Source: Emiliania huxleyi CCMP1516 (Eukaryota > Haptophyta > Isochrysidales > Noelaerhabdaceae). Taken from it: a stretch of 64,000 nucleotides of DNA. The position numbers and the translations under genes are program-made. The notes beneath the pieces are model-generated. The model ran no database searches. It was not told where the DNA came from and saw only the letters and a list, made by a program, of their open reading frames with translations. Each line of letters opens with the position of its first letter. The stretch's first letter is position 1. This document shows, in pieces, positions 10,377 through 20,174 of the stretch. The DNA lies in the NCBI RefSeq assembly GCF_000372725.1, contig NW_005200689.1, positions 26,452 through 90,451 of the forward strand, in the 5' to 3' direction.

Positions 10377-12036
10377 CTCACTAAAGCGCCATTCTTTGGG
10401 AACAAGATCGAAAACACCGTCGTCAAGCGCGGCTCTCTGGCGCCTCCGCCCGCTCTCGCACCATAAAGCACGTGTCCTTCGGCACGGTCGTGTATGGCAT
10501 TCCTATTGTCGCGCTCGAGACTGTTGGCGTTGCATGTTCGGTCGTCCCTCGCGCGCTGGCACGTCCCAGCAGGTGCTGCGCTTTGTTGCCCGGGGCAAAT
10601 TCCCCCCCCCCCCCCCCACCCCACGTTCATTACACGCAGCCTCAGCCAGAAGGAGCTGCCTCTCCGCATACTCCCTGTGCTCTTCCACTTATCGCACCTG
10701 CCTCCCCTCAACCCCCCCCCCCTGCATTCATACCCCCACCACACCCTGTGTTCATACCCCCAGCTAGCTCTTCTTTGCCTGGCCAGAGGCTCTGGTTGTG
10801 AATAGTGGAGGTCTCAAGTGGTGGCCAGAGTTATTCCTCCGGTCCTCCTTCTATTGTTTATATCGTCGGCCTACACAGACCCCCCCCCCCCCCACCCCGC
10901 GGTTTGATGGGCCACCGGCCACGGGGACGGGCGCCCCCTCTCTCACGCACTCGTGCCAAGGAGACCGCGAGCGAGCTGGCGATTTAAATGACAGAAAACA
11001 AGGGAGTGGTCTCAGGGCGGCGGCGTGCGGCGGCGCGGCGGCGGCGCGGCGGGCCCGCGGCGGGTGGGGCGGGGGGGGCACAGGCCCCACTGACTAGATA
11101 ACAACGCACATGGGTGGGCGAGACAACGAAAATAACCGTAGTAGTGCATCGAAGTGCAGCGTCGCCCACCCACGTCTCGCGAGTGTGTTATCGCGTTCGC
11201 GATGCGTGTGCCTCTGTGCCATCGCGCAACGCAACCATCATCCATCTGCATATATAGAGCGTATATCTCCTCTCTCGGGGCCGCGACCAGTTTTTTGTGT
11301 CTCTCTCCTCCGCTGAGAGAGAGATACTGTTTGAGTGTCCAGTGTTAGTGCGCAGAGGACTCCAGAAAATAAGAATAGACTAAAGAAGCCGCCAATCTCT
11401 ACAACTTTCCCCGCGAGCAAAACGTAGTGCCACGGATCTCCGCGTCGACCCGCGGCGGCGGGGGGCCACAATCGGGGGCACTACGCGAGAGGCGACCCCG
11501 GGCAATGCACGTGGGGGGCACCAATGCACATCAACCCGCGCTCTCACGCCCCGACGACGACACGCAGAGCAAGCAGCAAAAGGTGCAATGGACATGCACA
11601 TGCAGCAGCAGGACGCGAGACGCGACACCTCTTCCCGCCGTGGCGTCAAAGGCCAAAGCGCGCCCTCGCCGGCTGCATCACGGCAGTAGCGCGCGGCGCG
11701 CCGCGCCGCCGCCGGCCTTCGACGGCAGTAGCGCGGCGCGGGGGAGAGGCGAGCGGCCAAAGGCGCGCGGCGACCAGGTCGGCGGAGGGAGTGTGACAGA
11801 AGGAGCCTCCCCCGCGCCGCCGGTGCCGCGAGGTGGTGCCACGTGCGCCAGCGAGAGGCCTGCAGGGCGAGGGGGGCGGGCGTGGACGTGTCGTGGACGT
11901 GTCGTGGACGTGTCGTGGACGTGTCGTGGACGTGTCCCTCCCCGGGCGCGGCCTCTCTCTCTCGCGCTCTCTCTCTCTCGCGAGCTCCGCGGTGGGTCAA
12001 TCTCGGGTCATCTCGGGCAATCTCGGGTCATCTCAC
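10377..12036. other. Long GC-rich stretch, no confident gene
   Basis: Contains C runs (10605-10618, 10883-10893), CT/GA-rich patches and alternating CG. At 11884-11935 five copies of the 11-mer GTGTCGTGGAC lie in tandem. The minus-strand frame over 11380-12000 could carry the 3' exons of the gene starting at 12824, but it is Arg-rich and not convincing. Confidence 0.4.
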
Positions 12037-12050
12037 CTCCGCGGTGGGTC
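11985..12050 (-). repeat. Intron-like unit with 14-bp direct repeats
   Basis: CTCCGCGGTGGGTC occurs at 11985-11998 and 12037-12050. On the minus strand the interval between the copies runs GAG|GTGAGATGACCCGAG to CCGCGGAG|CTCGCG. It contains units of GATGACCCGAGATT type. The plan matches the duplicated-flank introns of CTR9 and NRDE2. Confidence 0.55.
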
Positions 12051-12424
12051 GAAGCGAAGGCCGTCTGCGGCGATGGCAAGTAATACTGGGTGTTAATGCG
12101 GCGATCGCAGGGCAGTCAGGGGCTGGGGCGTCGGTCGTCCGGCCTTTTGGCTGCGCGGCAGCACCCGTAGAGTCTCGGCGTCTCTTCCAAGCAAGTAGTC
12201 TCTTCAAAGCAAGAGTGGGCGGAGAGGGCGGCGCAAGAGCTAACCTGGCGCGTCAGAGGCAGGCTCGTGGCGAGGAGGGAGGAGGGAGACTTGCCAGCCG
12301 CGAGCAGGCCGGCGACGAAGCCCGCCTTGGCACCAACGACGCGGGTGAAAAATGGCGGGCAGTGCATGCAGGGCTGCGCGTGAGCGGACTCGGTCGCCAT
12401 CAGGCTTGGAAGCCGGCGCAGCAA

Positions 12425-12457
<33 letters not shown>

Positions 12458-12824
12458 TCCTCCTCCTCCTCCGCCGCCGCCGCCGCCGGGCACCACCTCG
12501 TCGTTTGTCTTGGCCCGCACAAGCGGCCAAGCGATCTGCGTCAGCAGCAGCAGGGCGAGGACGAGGTTGAGCGCCGATCCCGTCGCGGCGTACTTGGAGG
12601 CCGATTGCGCCTGCAGCAAGCGGCGATGGGGCGGTACGGCTGCAGGGGGCGGTGGCCGGGCCATGCGGATCGCACGCAGGCGCCTGCTTGCCAGCCCAGC
12701 ACGCCTCCTCGCTCGGCGCCGAAGAGTACACGGCGACGAGGTTGGTGGTCGCCTCTTGGATGCGGCTCAGGCTGTCTCGTAGTGAGTTCCACTCCAGCGC
12801 CTCTCCATCGGTTGGCTCGCTCAT
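12037..12824 (-). CDS. Small single-pass membrane protein, unknown
   Basis: Exon 1 starts MSEPTDGEALEWNSLRDSLS and is amphipathic. A GC-AG intron (GAG|GCGTGC to CTGCAG|GCGCAA) joins SSAPSEE to AQSASKYAATG. The next block, SALNLVLALLLLTQIAWPLV, is a good transmembrane helix followed by RAKTND. A GT intron containing a long GGC/GGT run follows. A later exon reads FFTRVVGAKAGFVAGLLAAG and ends LPLTRQ at 12245. A short exon at 12037-12064 may follow. The 3' end is unresolved and I do not recognise the family. Confidence 0.5.
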
Positions 12825-12923
12825 GTCGGCAATCTATGTAGATTGTGTGCTAGCCGGTAGGATGCTCACGAGGTCTTCTTCCCTGTTTCTGTTTTTCTTT
12901 TGTTTTTCGCGTTTTTAGGGTGA

Positions 12924-13477
12924 CCCCCTAAACAAGACAAGGTACCACTCTCGGGTACCGCAGGTTTTTGAGCGCGGTACCGGCATTTGCCCGGTACCGC
13001 CCAAGCGAGGTACCGGTCGAGAGAGAGATGTAAGCGGCGGCCCAGGATGAATGAATGACAGAATTGGCCTTCGCCAGACTGAGGACTATTGTTTGTGCGC
13101 CTCGGCAAGGCGGTTCCGGACATCCCGATTGCGAGCGTGGTGGACTTCATCTTGCCGGTCAACTGCCGGCGGTCGACAACTGCCGTTCGAGCAGCGTCGG
13201 GTACCGCCGGCAAGATGAACTCACCTGAAGCTGAGCCGCAGCATGCGGGGCGGCACGCCGCAGGCGGGGCGGCAGCTGTCGACCGGGATGTTCGGAACCG
13301 CCTCGCCGAGGCGCACAATAGTCCCCAGTCTGGCGAAGGCCAATTCTGTCATCCTGGAAAGCCCGGAGGAGCGGGACGTCAAGAGGCCATTTCGGCCGAA
13401 AAGCAGCACTGTTTTGGGGCGGTACTAACTGCGGTACCTCGAGCGGCTCGAGGCGGTACCTTGTCTTGTTTAGGGGG
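12924..13477. mobile_element. Foldback (large inverted-repeat) element, 554 bp
   Basis: The ends CCCCCTAAACAAGACAAGG (from 12924) and its exact complement (to 13477) form 23-bp perfect inverted termini with GGTACC. GGTACC motifs recur in both arms. Inside, 13056-13135 (GAATTGGCCTTCGCCAGACT and onward) is complemented by 13285-13355. The whole unit can fold into one long imperfect hairpin. No transposase frame and no clear target duplication were seen. Confidence 0.75.
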
Positions 13478-13970
13478 TGAGGTTCTCCCTTTGCTCCCTT
13501 TTCCCTCGCCGCGTAACTTGCGCCCCTTTTGAAAACTTTTATTTTGTTTCTTTAAACCCTTTTTCTCGAGGGGATATCCTTTGTTGCGGCGGCAGCGGAA
13601 GGGATGTGCGCAAAACACACGAGTTTCGCGGGAGTGACCCCATGCGTCAAACCCGAGACCTAGCGCGGGTGGGTTGGAGGGGGCTCGCTGCAGGGAAGGG
13701 CGGTGTAAGTAGCCGATCCCCGTAGTCCGCCCCACTCCTCCCCATCGGGCCGCATAAGCGGCCGCGCCTCGCAGATTCGTTTCTCGCGCCTGGGTCAGGC
13801 GCGCGGGCGCATCCCCCGGGTCGCTCGACCAGCGATCCGAAGAGTGGCCGCTATGCGAAGGAAAGAGCGGGGCCCTCGACGCCTCAGTCCGGCCCTCCGA
13901 GGGGGGATCGTCATCTGGCAGCACTGCATCCTCCGCCGCGCTGGTCGACTCCCGGGAGCCTGCGTCATCT
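13478..13970. other. Unassigned stretch
   Basis: A minus-strand frame (13379-13924, beginning MLPDDDPPSEGRTEASR) is open but overlaps the foldback element and matches nothing I know. I see no supported gene. Confidence 0.3.
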
Positions 13971-14860
13971 GCTCCAGGCCTGAGGGAGGGTGTAGAGGAT
14001 GTAGAGTGTAGAGCGCTGTAGAGCTGTAGAGCTGTAGAGCGCTGTAGAGCGCTGTAGAGCTGTAGAGCTCTACATCCGCCGCGGGACGAAGCGCCTGCGT
14101 TGTAGAGCGATTTAGAGGCGCTCTACAACGTGAAATCTCTACAACAAACTCTACATCAAAAGCGGCGAACGAGGCACGGTCGCTCTCCGACATGAGGCGC
14201 GTTGCACTTGCCAGTGCTGCCCTGGCCTTCTGTCTGCCCGCCCAATGGGTGGCAGGTGCCTCTGCTGCTGTGGCATGCCTCACGGCTGCGACTGGCCGGC
14301 GCCTCGGCGCGTCAGCTCGGCTCGGCGTAGCGATCGTGGCCAGCGCAACTCGCCTGGACTCAACGCTCAGCCAGGAGCTCCCGCAAGCGCTGGCGCGAGT
14401 CATGGCGCATGCAACGCGCAGCAATGCTCGCCTCGCCTCGCGCAAATGCGACCGTCCTCGCAGCCGACAGTCCACCGCCTGCTACAGAAGCACTGCGACG
14501 AATGCGGCACCGGCGACGCATGGCATGCTGGTCATGACGCAGTTATAGGGTGTTGTGTGCCGTCAGAGTGACTCTCTGTGTGTCAGGGATAGTCAGGGCC
14601 GTCCATCAGAGCTCCAGTAAGCTCGGAGACACCCCATTAGCGCGGCTCGACCTCTTTGAGTCACTGCCTTCCCGCGGTTTTGCTGTAGAGCCTCTACAAC
14701 AAACTCTACAACAAAATCGCGCTCTACATCGCTCTACAATGCAGGCGCTTCGTCCCGCGGCGGATGTAGAGCTCTACAGCTCTACAGCGCTCTACAGCTC
14801 TACAGCTCTACAGCGCTCTACACTCTACATCCTCTACACCCCTCCCTCACGGCTCCAGGC
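13971..14860. mobile_element. Mutator-like MITE, 872 bp, 9-bp target duplication
   Basis: The element is 13980-14851. GCTCCAGGC flanks it at 13971-13979 and 14852-14860. The long inverted termini (about 170 bp) start CTGAGGGAGGG and are built from CTGTAGAG-type octamers, then a matching CCGCCGCGGGACGAAGCGCC block. A 9-bp duplication with long inverted repeats is typical of Mutator-like elements. The interior has a short frame (from 14192, MRRVALASAALAFCLPAQ) but no transposase, so it is non-autonomous. Confidence 0.82.
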
Positions 14861-15261
14861 TTTGACTCCTCGTCGTTGTCCTGCAGCAATCGGCACGTAA
14901 TCTGTGGGCAGTACCCAGCGTCGCAGCCGCAGTCGAGCTTGCCGAGAGGCGCGAGCCGCATTGAGGACGGACGCCCGACTTTGATTCTGAGTTGCCCGGA
15001 TGTTTGTTCTGGGTTCTTGGCCCCCCTGCTAAAACGTAAGTGGGTACCTTAACAGAAACAAGTTTCTTCCATTGTACGATAATTCGCCGCGAACTGGACT
15101 GATAATGGCTCCGGCGGATGCGGCTGTCGCTGCCGCGGCTGTGGAGGGCGGGCCCCAGTCAGAGAGGGCTTCATCGCCTTCGACGCGCAGTAAATTCTCC
15201 CCGTCGCACGCCTGGTTGAGAGAGCGTGCGTGTGCTGCCTCTACTCGCCCGCTGCGTTGCA

Positions 15262-16435
15262 ATGGAAGCTGGCGCCTCCGACGATCCTCCGCCCATGCTC
15301 CGCGCACCGCGCGTCGAGATCGACGCGCTGCCCTACATCGACGGGCAGTACAACGAACCCGCGATGCGTGCCGAGGCGCCGCCGCCGCCGCCACCGCTTG
15401 CCTCCGCTGCACACCGCGCCGCCGCCAGCCAACGTCGCCGCCCTCACACTGGCGACCGCCGCCGCCGCGCGTCCGCCGCCGCCTCTCTCGCTGGCACTCC
15501 CAGCACCTCGCCGCCCACACGCACCGCCGCCACCCGCACCGCCGCAGCCTGTCGCCGCCATCGCTTTCCTCCCCTGTCAGGTGGAGAGGCTGATCGCGGA
15601 GGAGCTGAAGACGTTCGCGCCGCGGCCGGACGCCCTCGCCCACCTCCCCGCCGCCGAGCCAGACTTTGCCAACCACCCGATGCTCCAGGCCCGCCCGCGG
15701 CCATCCTCCCTCCCTCCCTCGCCTCCCCTCTGCTCCGGGAGGGAGACTGCAGCCTCCGCCCCCGATGTGGGCAAGCCGGAGCCCCCCCCCCCCCCCGCCG
15801 CCGCCGCCCCCCCCCCAGGCCGAGTGGCTGCGGGTCAACGCCCAAGAGCCGATGCCGACCATGGACGTGAGCAGGTATCAGCTCGACCCTCCGCCAAAGC
15901 AAAAGCAGCAGGACCCGATGGCGTGGGAGAGGAGCGTCGGGAACGCGCAGGCGCAGCTCGAGCACCAGGCTACGCGGCTCGACAACCTCGAGCTGCTGCA
16001 GCAGCACGGCGCCAACCAATGGCTCGCGCACCTCTCCAACCTCGAGCGAGCGAGCTCGAGGCTCGCCTCCGAGGCGGCGGGGCTGTCGCAAGAAGTGGAC
16101 GGTGTCAACCGCAGCCGCAAGGAGGAGCAGGTGGAGCTGCAGCCAAAGCTGGCGCGGCTCGAGGCGGGGTGGGTGGGGGGCGTCAAGAAGAACCTGCAGA
16201 TCGAGGCGCCAGACTCGCCGAGATTGCATGAGAGCCGAGATTGCACCGAGATTGCACGAGAGATGGCCGAGACACGACCGAGACACGACGGGGATCGGCC
16301 GAGGTTGTGGGCGAGATTTGCCCCCGAGGGGCGGGAGGCGTCTTCACGCGCTCGAGCTGTGAACAGGCCGAGTGCCTCCGCCTGGAGGCCGAGTGCGCGG
16401 CGATGCGCAAGCAGCTCGACCCGACGGCGCAGTAG
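15262..16435 (+). CDS. BCAS2: BCAS2/SPF27, Prp19 (NTC) splicing complex subunit
   Basis: SPF27 is a coiled-coil core subunit of the Prp19/CDC5L complex that activates the spliceosome. Exons: 15262-15375, 15581-15688, 15819-16205, 16367-16435. The N-terminal block VEIDALPYIDGQYNEPAMR matches the family VDALPYFD motif. The core is MDVSRYQLDPP, then WERSVGNAQAQLEHQATRLD and NLELLQQHGANQWL. The end QLDPTAQ-stop follows a coiled coil. All three introns are GC-AG (GAG|GC, CAG|GC, GAG|GC), with no GT donor. Intron 2 ends in a long C run before the acceptor. Intron 3 contains imperfect GAGATTGCA repeats. Confidence 0.92.
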
Positions 16436-16732
16436 CGGCTGTCGCCTGCTCCGGGGCCCGATGCAGCAGCAGCGCCGGCGCGAGCAGCACCGCCCCCCTA
16501 GCGGCGGCCGCCCCGCTGGTGCCCTCTCGGGCGGCGGCTCGCTCTCGCTGTGCGGTGTCACCACCCTTCGCGACCGCCCCCGCTCGCAGCCGGCGCTTGC
16601 GCCTCTCTGTGCTCGACGCCACACAAACGCAGCGCACACGTACATCGCGGTCGTTTGATGTGTTTGAGTGTCCCGCTTCTGTACACCTTGAGACCCGGTG
16701 GGGCGTGTTAAATCGCCTTAACTTTTAAGCCT

Positions 16733-16998
16733 TTGCGCTTTGGTGCATTTCGTGCACATGGCCGCAGCGGCAGCGCCCCCGCGCCCCCGCCCCAGAAAGT
16801 ATCGAACATTTTGGAACAAATAAATAAATTAAACGGACACATCTACTGTGAGATGGGTAAAACATTTTGCAAAAAAGTGAAAAGTGTTATTTTTGAACAA
16901 TGTGAAGGGGCTCGCTGCCGACGTGCACGGCGATCTAATCTGATCTACTCGCAGTTCCTCTCCTCTCCTCGAGGTTCTCTATGCCTGCCGCAACTTCT
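16733..16998 (+). other. AT-rich module and short ORF downstream of BCAS2
   Basis: At about 16812-16862 the strand reads AATAAATAAATTAAACGGAC, a gap, then TCTACTGTGAGATGGGTAAAA. Close relatives lie at 60985-61035 (+), 27268-27312 (-) and 62170-62215 (-). The ATG in GAGATGGG opens a short frame (MGKTFCKKVKSVIFEQ) running past 16998 into the NDP kinase 3' end. I do not think that frame is a real gene. Confidence 0.45.
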
Positions 16999-18510
16999 CT
17001 ACTCGTAGATCCAGCCCTGGCTGTGCGAGGTCCAGGAGCAGACACCCTCGGGGAACCAGAGCTCAATCTCCTTCTCGGCGTTCTCGACCGAATCGGAGCC
17101 TGCGGGCGGGCCGGGGCCGGGGCCGGGGGGGTGAGGGGGGAGGGGGGGGGGGGTGTGCTGGCGTGCTCAGTTAGCGATACTGACAGCGTCTTTCCGCAAG
17201 GGTTGACTCGGATACATCTCTTCATGCGGTGACCTCATCGCACGCGCGGTGGGGCAGGGGCGCGGCAGCGGCGGGGGCGGAGGGGCGGGGGCGGAGGGGC
17301 GGGGGCGGAGGGGCGGGGGCGGAGGGGCGGGGGCTGGGTGGGTGGGGGGACGCAGGAGGAGGGGGCTGGGGGGACGCAGGAGGAGGGTGGGGGGGTAGGG
17401 ACGCAGGAGGAGGGTGGGGGGGTAGGGACGCAGGAGGAGGGTGGGGGGGGGTAGGGACGCAGGAGGAGGGGGGGGGGGGGGTACCCTTAGGTGAAAAATG
17501 GTGATGGGTTGGATCGTCAGCGCGGGACGGCTGGGGGCCCGCGTCTGCATCTGGTCACATCCCCGCGTGCCCAAGGGGGAGGGGAGAGGCGCATCAAGGA
17601 GGGTGCTGGGGGGGGGGGGGGGCGTGGCATCGGTCCATGGGTGGTGGCCCTTTGTAGGATGGTCGTCAGCGCTTTGTTGGGAGCTACGCTGGCCGTTCCT
17701 TGTGGATCGTCCTCTGCCGTCTCACCCTCCCGCTCTCGCTTCCTCTCTCTGCCGGTGCGGCGAAGGGGAGCGGCGGGTGGCGCGCGCGCGCGCAGGGGGC
17801 GGGAGTCAGTCGAAAGAAGATCAAACGCATTCCGCACGAGGCCTCCGGCAGTCGGCAGAATCAGCGGATTGGGCGACGTCTTTCTCCTCGCCAAGGCAAA
17901 TCTCGGCGGCATCTCGGGATCTCGGCCAGGTCTCGGCTGAGGCGGTTTACCGTGGCAGATGTTCCTGCCGATCTGGATGCAAAAGTCGCCGCGGATGGTG
18001 CCGGGCTCGCTCTCGGAGGGCTTGGTCGCGCCGAGCATCTTGCGGCCGGTGACGACAGCGCCATCTCCCGCCCACACCATGCAGAAGACAGGGCCGGTCA
18101 TCATGTAGTCGATCATGCCCTTGAAGAAGCCCTTGCCGGCAAGGTCGGCGTAGTGCTTCTCCATGTGCTCGCGCGAGGGCGTCATCAGCTTCGCCGCGAG
18201 CAGCTGGAAGCCCTTCTGCTCGAAGCGCTTGAGGATGTCGCCGATCAGCCCGCGCTGCACGCCGTCGGGCTTGATCATGATGTAGGTGCGCTGCCGGACG
18301 CGGGCGGTGAATGTGAGGGGCGGGAGCAGAGGCGTGGCAGGCCCGGGCTGTCATCAACGTCTTCGCGATGGCGATGAGTGGATATCTCCGGGTGGCGTGA
18401 TCAGGCTGGGCGGTGGCGACGGGACTGGTAGGGCTGATGGTGGCGCTGTACGAGGCGGGCGCGGCGGGATGGCGGCGGCGGACCTCCATCTTGCCATCGT
18501 TGCTGGGCAT
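16999..18510 (-). CDS. Nucleoside diphosphate kinase
   Basis: NDP kinase transfers the gamma phosphate between nucleotides through a phospho-histidine. Exons (minus): 18510-18484 (MPSNDGKME), 18290-17951, 17099-16999. They give [20 protein letters not shown], then [36 protein letters not shown], and [20 protein letters not shown] with active-site His in the NICHGSD motif. The end WIYE-stop matches typical cytosolic enzymes of about 150 residues. No targeting peptide is seen. Both introns are GT-AG. Intron 2 (17100-17950) carries a long G-rich tract. Confidence 0.95.
17128..17625 (+). repeat. G-rich minisatellites inside NDP kinase intron 2
   Basis: Units GGGGGCGGAGGGGC (four copies, 17275-17330) and GGGACGCAGGAGGAGGGTG (five copies, 17345-17475) plus pure G runs of 10 or more. 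On the coding (minus) strand the pre-mRNA is C-rich. The plus strand has strong G-quadruplex potential. Confidence 0.75.
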
Positions 18511-18517
18511 CGTGATG

Positions 18518-18540
18518 TGACAACGTCACGTGGTGTGGGC
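18518..18540 (-). promoter_or_regulatory. CACGTG/TGACGTT-like motif upstream of NDP kinase
   Basis: On the minus strand CCACGTGACGTTGTCACATC lies within 30 bases of the start codon. It combines an E/G-box and a CRE-like core. Motif only, no direct evidence of function. Confidence 0.3.
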
Positions 18541-18584
18541 TACGCAAAAATGAAAAAATGGGGCCTGGGTCACCGTGATCTCCG

Positions 18585-19240
18585 ACAGGGAGGGCCGCGC
18601 CTCCCCGAGCCTGAGGAGGAGCCGGCGGAGGGGGGGGGCGAGCCGAGGACAATAGAGAGGCCGCGGGTGCGGGCACGACTCGCCGACCAGGGAGAGCGGG
18701 CTCGACCCCCCGGGGGTGGAAGTGGGTGTGACTTAATGCCACCGTCCTCGCCCGGGGCGACCCCGGCCGGCGACGCTCTCGGAGGCTGCGGTACCAGCCG
18801 GCGAAGCGGAGTCGAGGCCACAGCCGAAGAAGAGGCATCAGAAACGACTGCGGAGGCAGTCTGGTAACGCCCGGAAGGCGAGCAAGGGGCCGGGACGAGC
18901 CGAGGGCTCGCCCCGACAGGCGAAGGAAGGGACTCTGGGACCGGAGTCGGGCGGGCGCATATGAGGCGTATCCGTGTACGTACGTGGAGTACAGTGTTGT
19001 GTGTCCGTTAGCTCCGAGTAGAGGGGGCGTTCTGCAGTTAAGGGGAAACCCGGTACACGGAACTAACCCTCGGAGACCCGTGTTTACTTTACGGCCCTTT
19101 TCCTGCGAACGCGCACCCCCGGGGCTAGGGCTCTCTTGCCCGTAACCCGATCCCGATCATCCGGCCCGCTGGGTGCGCTTCTTAGCTCCCCGGCCCTGGA
19201 TGTGAGGCTGCCAACTGCACTCCAAGTGCTCCAAGTGCGG
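18585..19240 (+). mobile_element. LINE-like retroposon copy with conserved ORF fragment
   Basis: The frame QGGPRLPEPEEEPAEG, then GEPRTIERPRVRARLADQ, is conserved in the copy at 36943-37415 (QGGPRLPELDEESAEGVG, EPITIERPRMRARFVDQG). The 3' end, TTAGCTCCCCGGCCCTGG through CTGCACTCCAAGTGCTCCAA, is shared with copies at 24465-24590, 37350-37415, 45215-45525, 50190-50237 and 52695-52738. Copies of different length with one common 3' end are the signature of 5'-truncated retroposons. No reverse transcriptase is present in this window. Confidence 0.7.
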
Positions 19241-19317
19241 CGCGCTCTCAGGATGTTAGTCATTACAAGAAACAGGCTCGGGCAGGTGCCTGCCAAGCGG
19301 CTGTGGGCTCTCAGGTA

Positions 19318-19472
19318 GGCTCTGGGGTGCTCTGGGGTGCTCTGGGGCCACTCGGGACCGCTCGGGACCGCTCGGGACCGCTCGGGACCGCTCGGGACCG
19401 CTCGGGACCGCTCGCTCGGCCTCGCTCGGCCTCGCTCGGCCTCGCTCGGCCTCGCTCGGCCTCGCTCGGGGG
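19318..19472. repeat. Tandem decamer arrays
   Basis: Three GCTCTGGGGT, about six CGCTCGGGAC and six CCTCGCTCGG units run in succession. Length and composition resemble the arrays inside introns elsewhere in the window, but I could not define an enclosing gene. Confidence 0.7.
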
Positions 19473-20174
19473 CGCGGCTGGGACATTTGCGGCCCCGGCC
19501 TCCGGCTGGCTAGGCTGCACGGCTGGGCGGCGCGGCGATGCGCGGCGGGCACACCGGCCACGGGCCAAACACATCATACCTATAGGTCCCTTCATACGCT
19601 CCTGGAGCCCAGAACCATGTGCGCCGCGATCTTCATGACCGCGGCAAGCAGGGTGAACGAGCCACGCGTCGCCACGTAGTGCACAGAGCCATATACGGTT
19701 GTCCACTACCTGGCCAATGAATGACGATCGGCCGTCGATCCCGAAGGGTCGTCGGTTGAGCTAGGGAGCCTGGCGATGGACGCCACCGCGACCCCTCGTG
19801 GCATCTCTCTCGCCGTCGGCGAGCCGGGGGCTCGCAGACGGCCGACTTTCTATATAACCAGTAGGACAGCCGTGAGTGTGAATCGGATAAGGAGTTTGCG
19901 TCCGTCCACCGTCTTCGTGGACGTCTGTCCTCGTGACACCCACACCCCACACGGCCTGTTTTGCTTGACAGGCTCGGTGCTCCACACGCCCACGGTAGTG
20001 CTGCACCGTCTTGTTGAACCTTTGTTTCTCGAGGGACAAGTTCCGGCCCTTCCATTCTGTGATGATCTGCCGCTGCCCGACGTCAGCCTTGTCCCCAATT
20101 ACAGCTGACGGCGGGATTCCACTGGTGTTTCGTCCTCCTCGGAGTCGTCTTCCCCGGCTTCCTCCCGGTCGGCT
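19473..20174. other. Unassigned stretch with short ORFs
   Basis: A plus frame at 19776-20108 (MDATATPRGISLAVGEPG to PDVSLVPNYS-stop) is open for 110 codons. It has moderate composition and could be a transposon fragment. No homology recognised. Confidence 0.3.

Noticed and set aside
10600-10800. Pro-rich short ORFs around C runs
   Set aside because: Low complexity only, no splice or start context, length uncertain because of homopolymers.
12430-12490. A polyglycine domain in the 12-kb membrane protein
   Set aside because: The run follows a GT donor (GACGAG|GTGGTG) and is more simply intronic.
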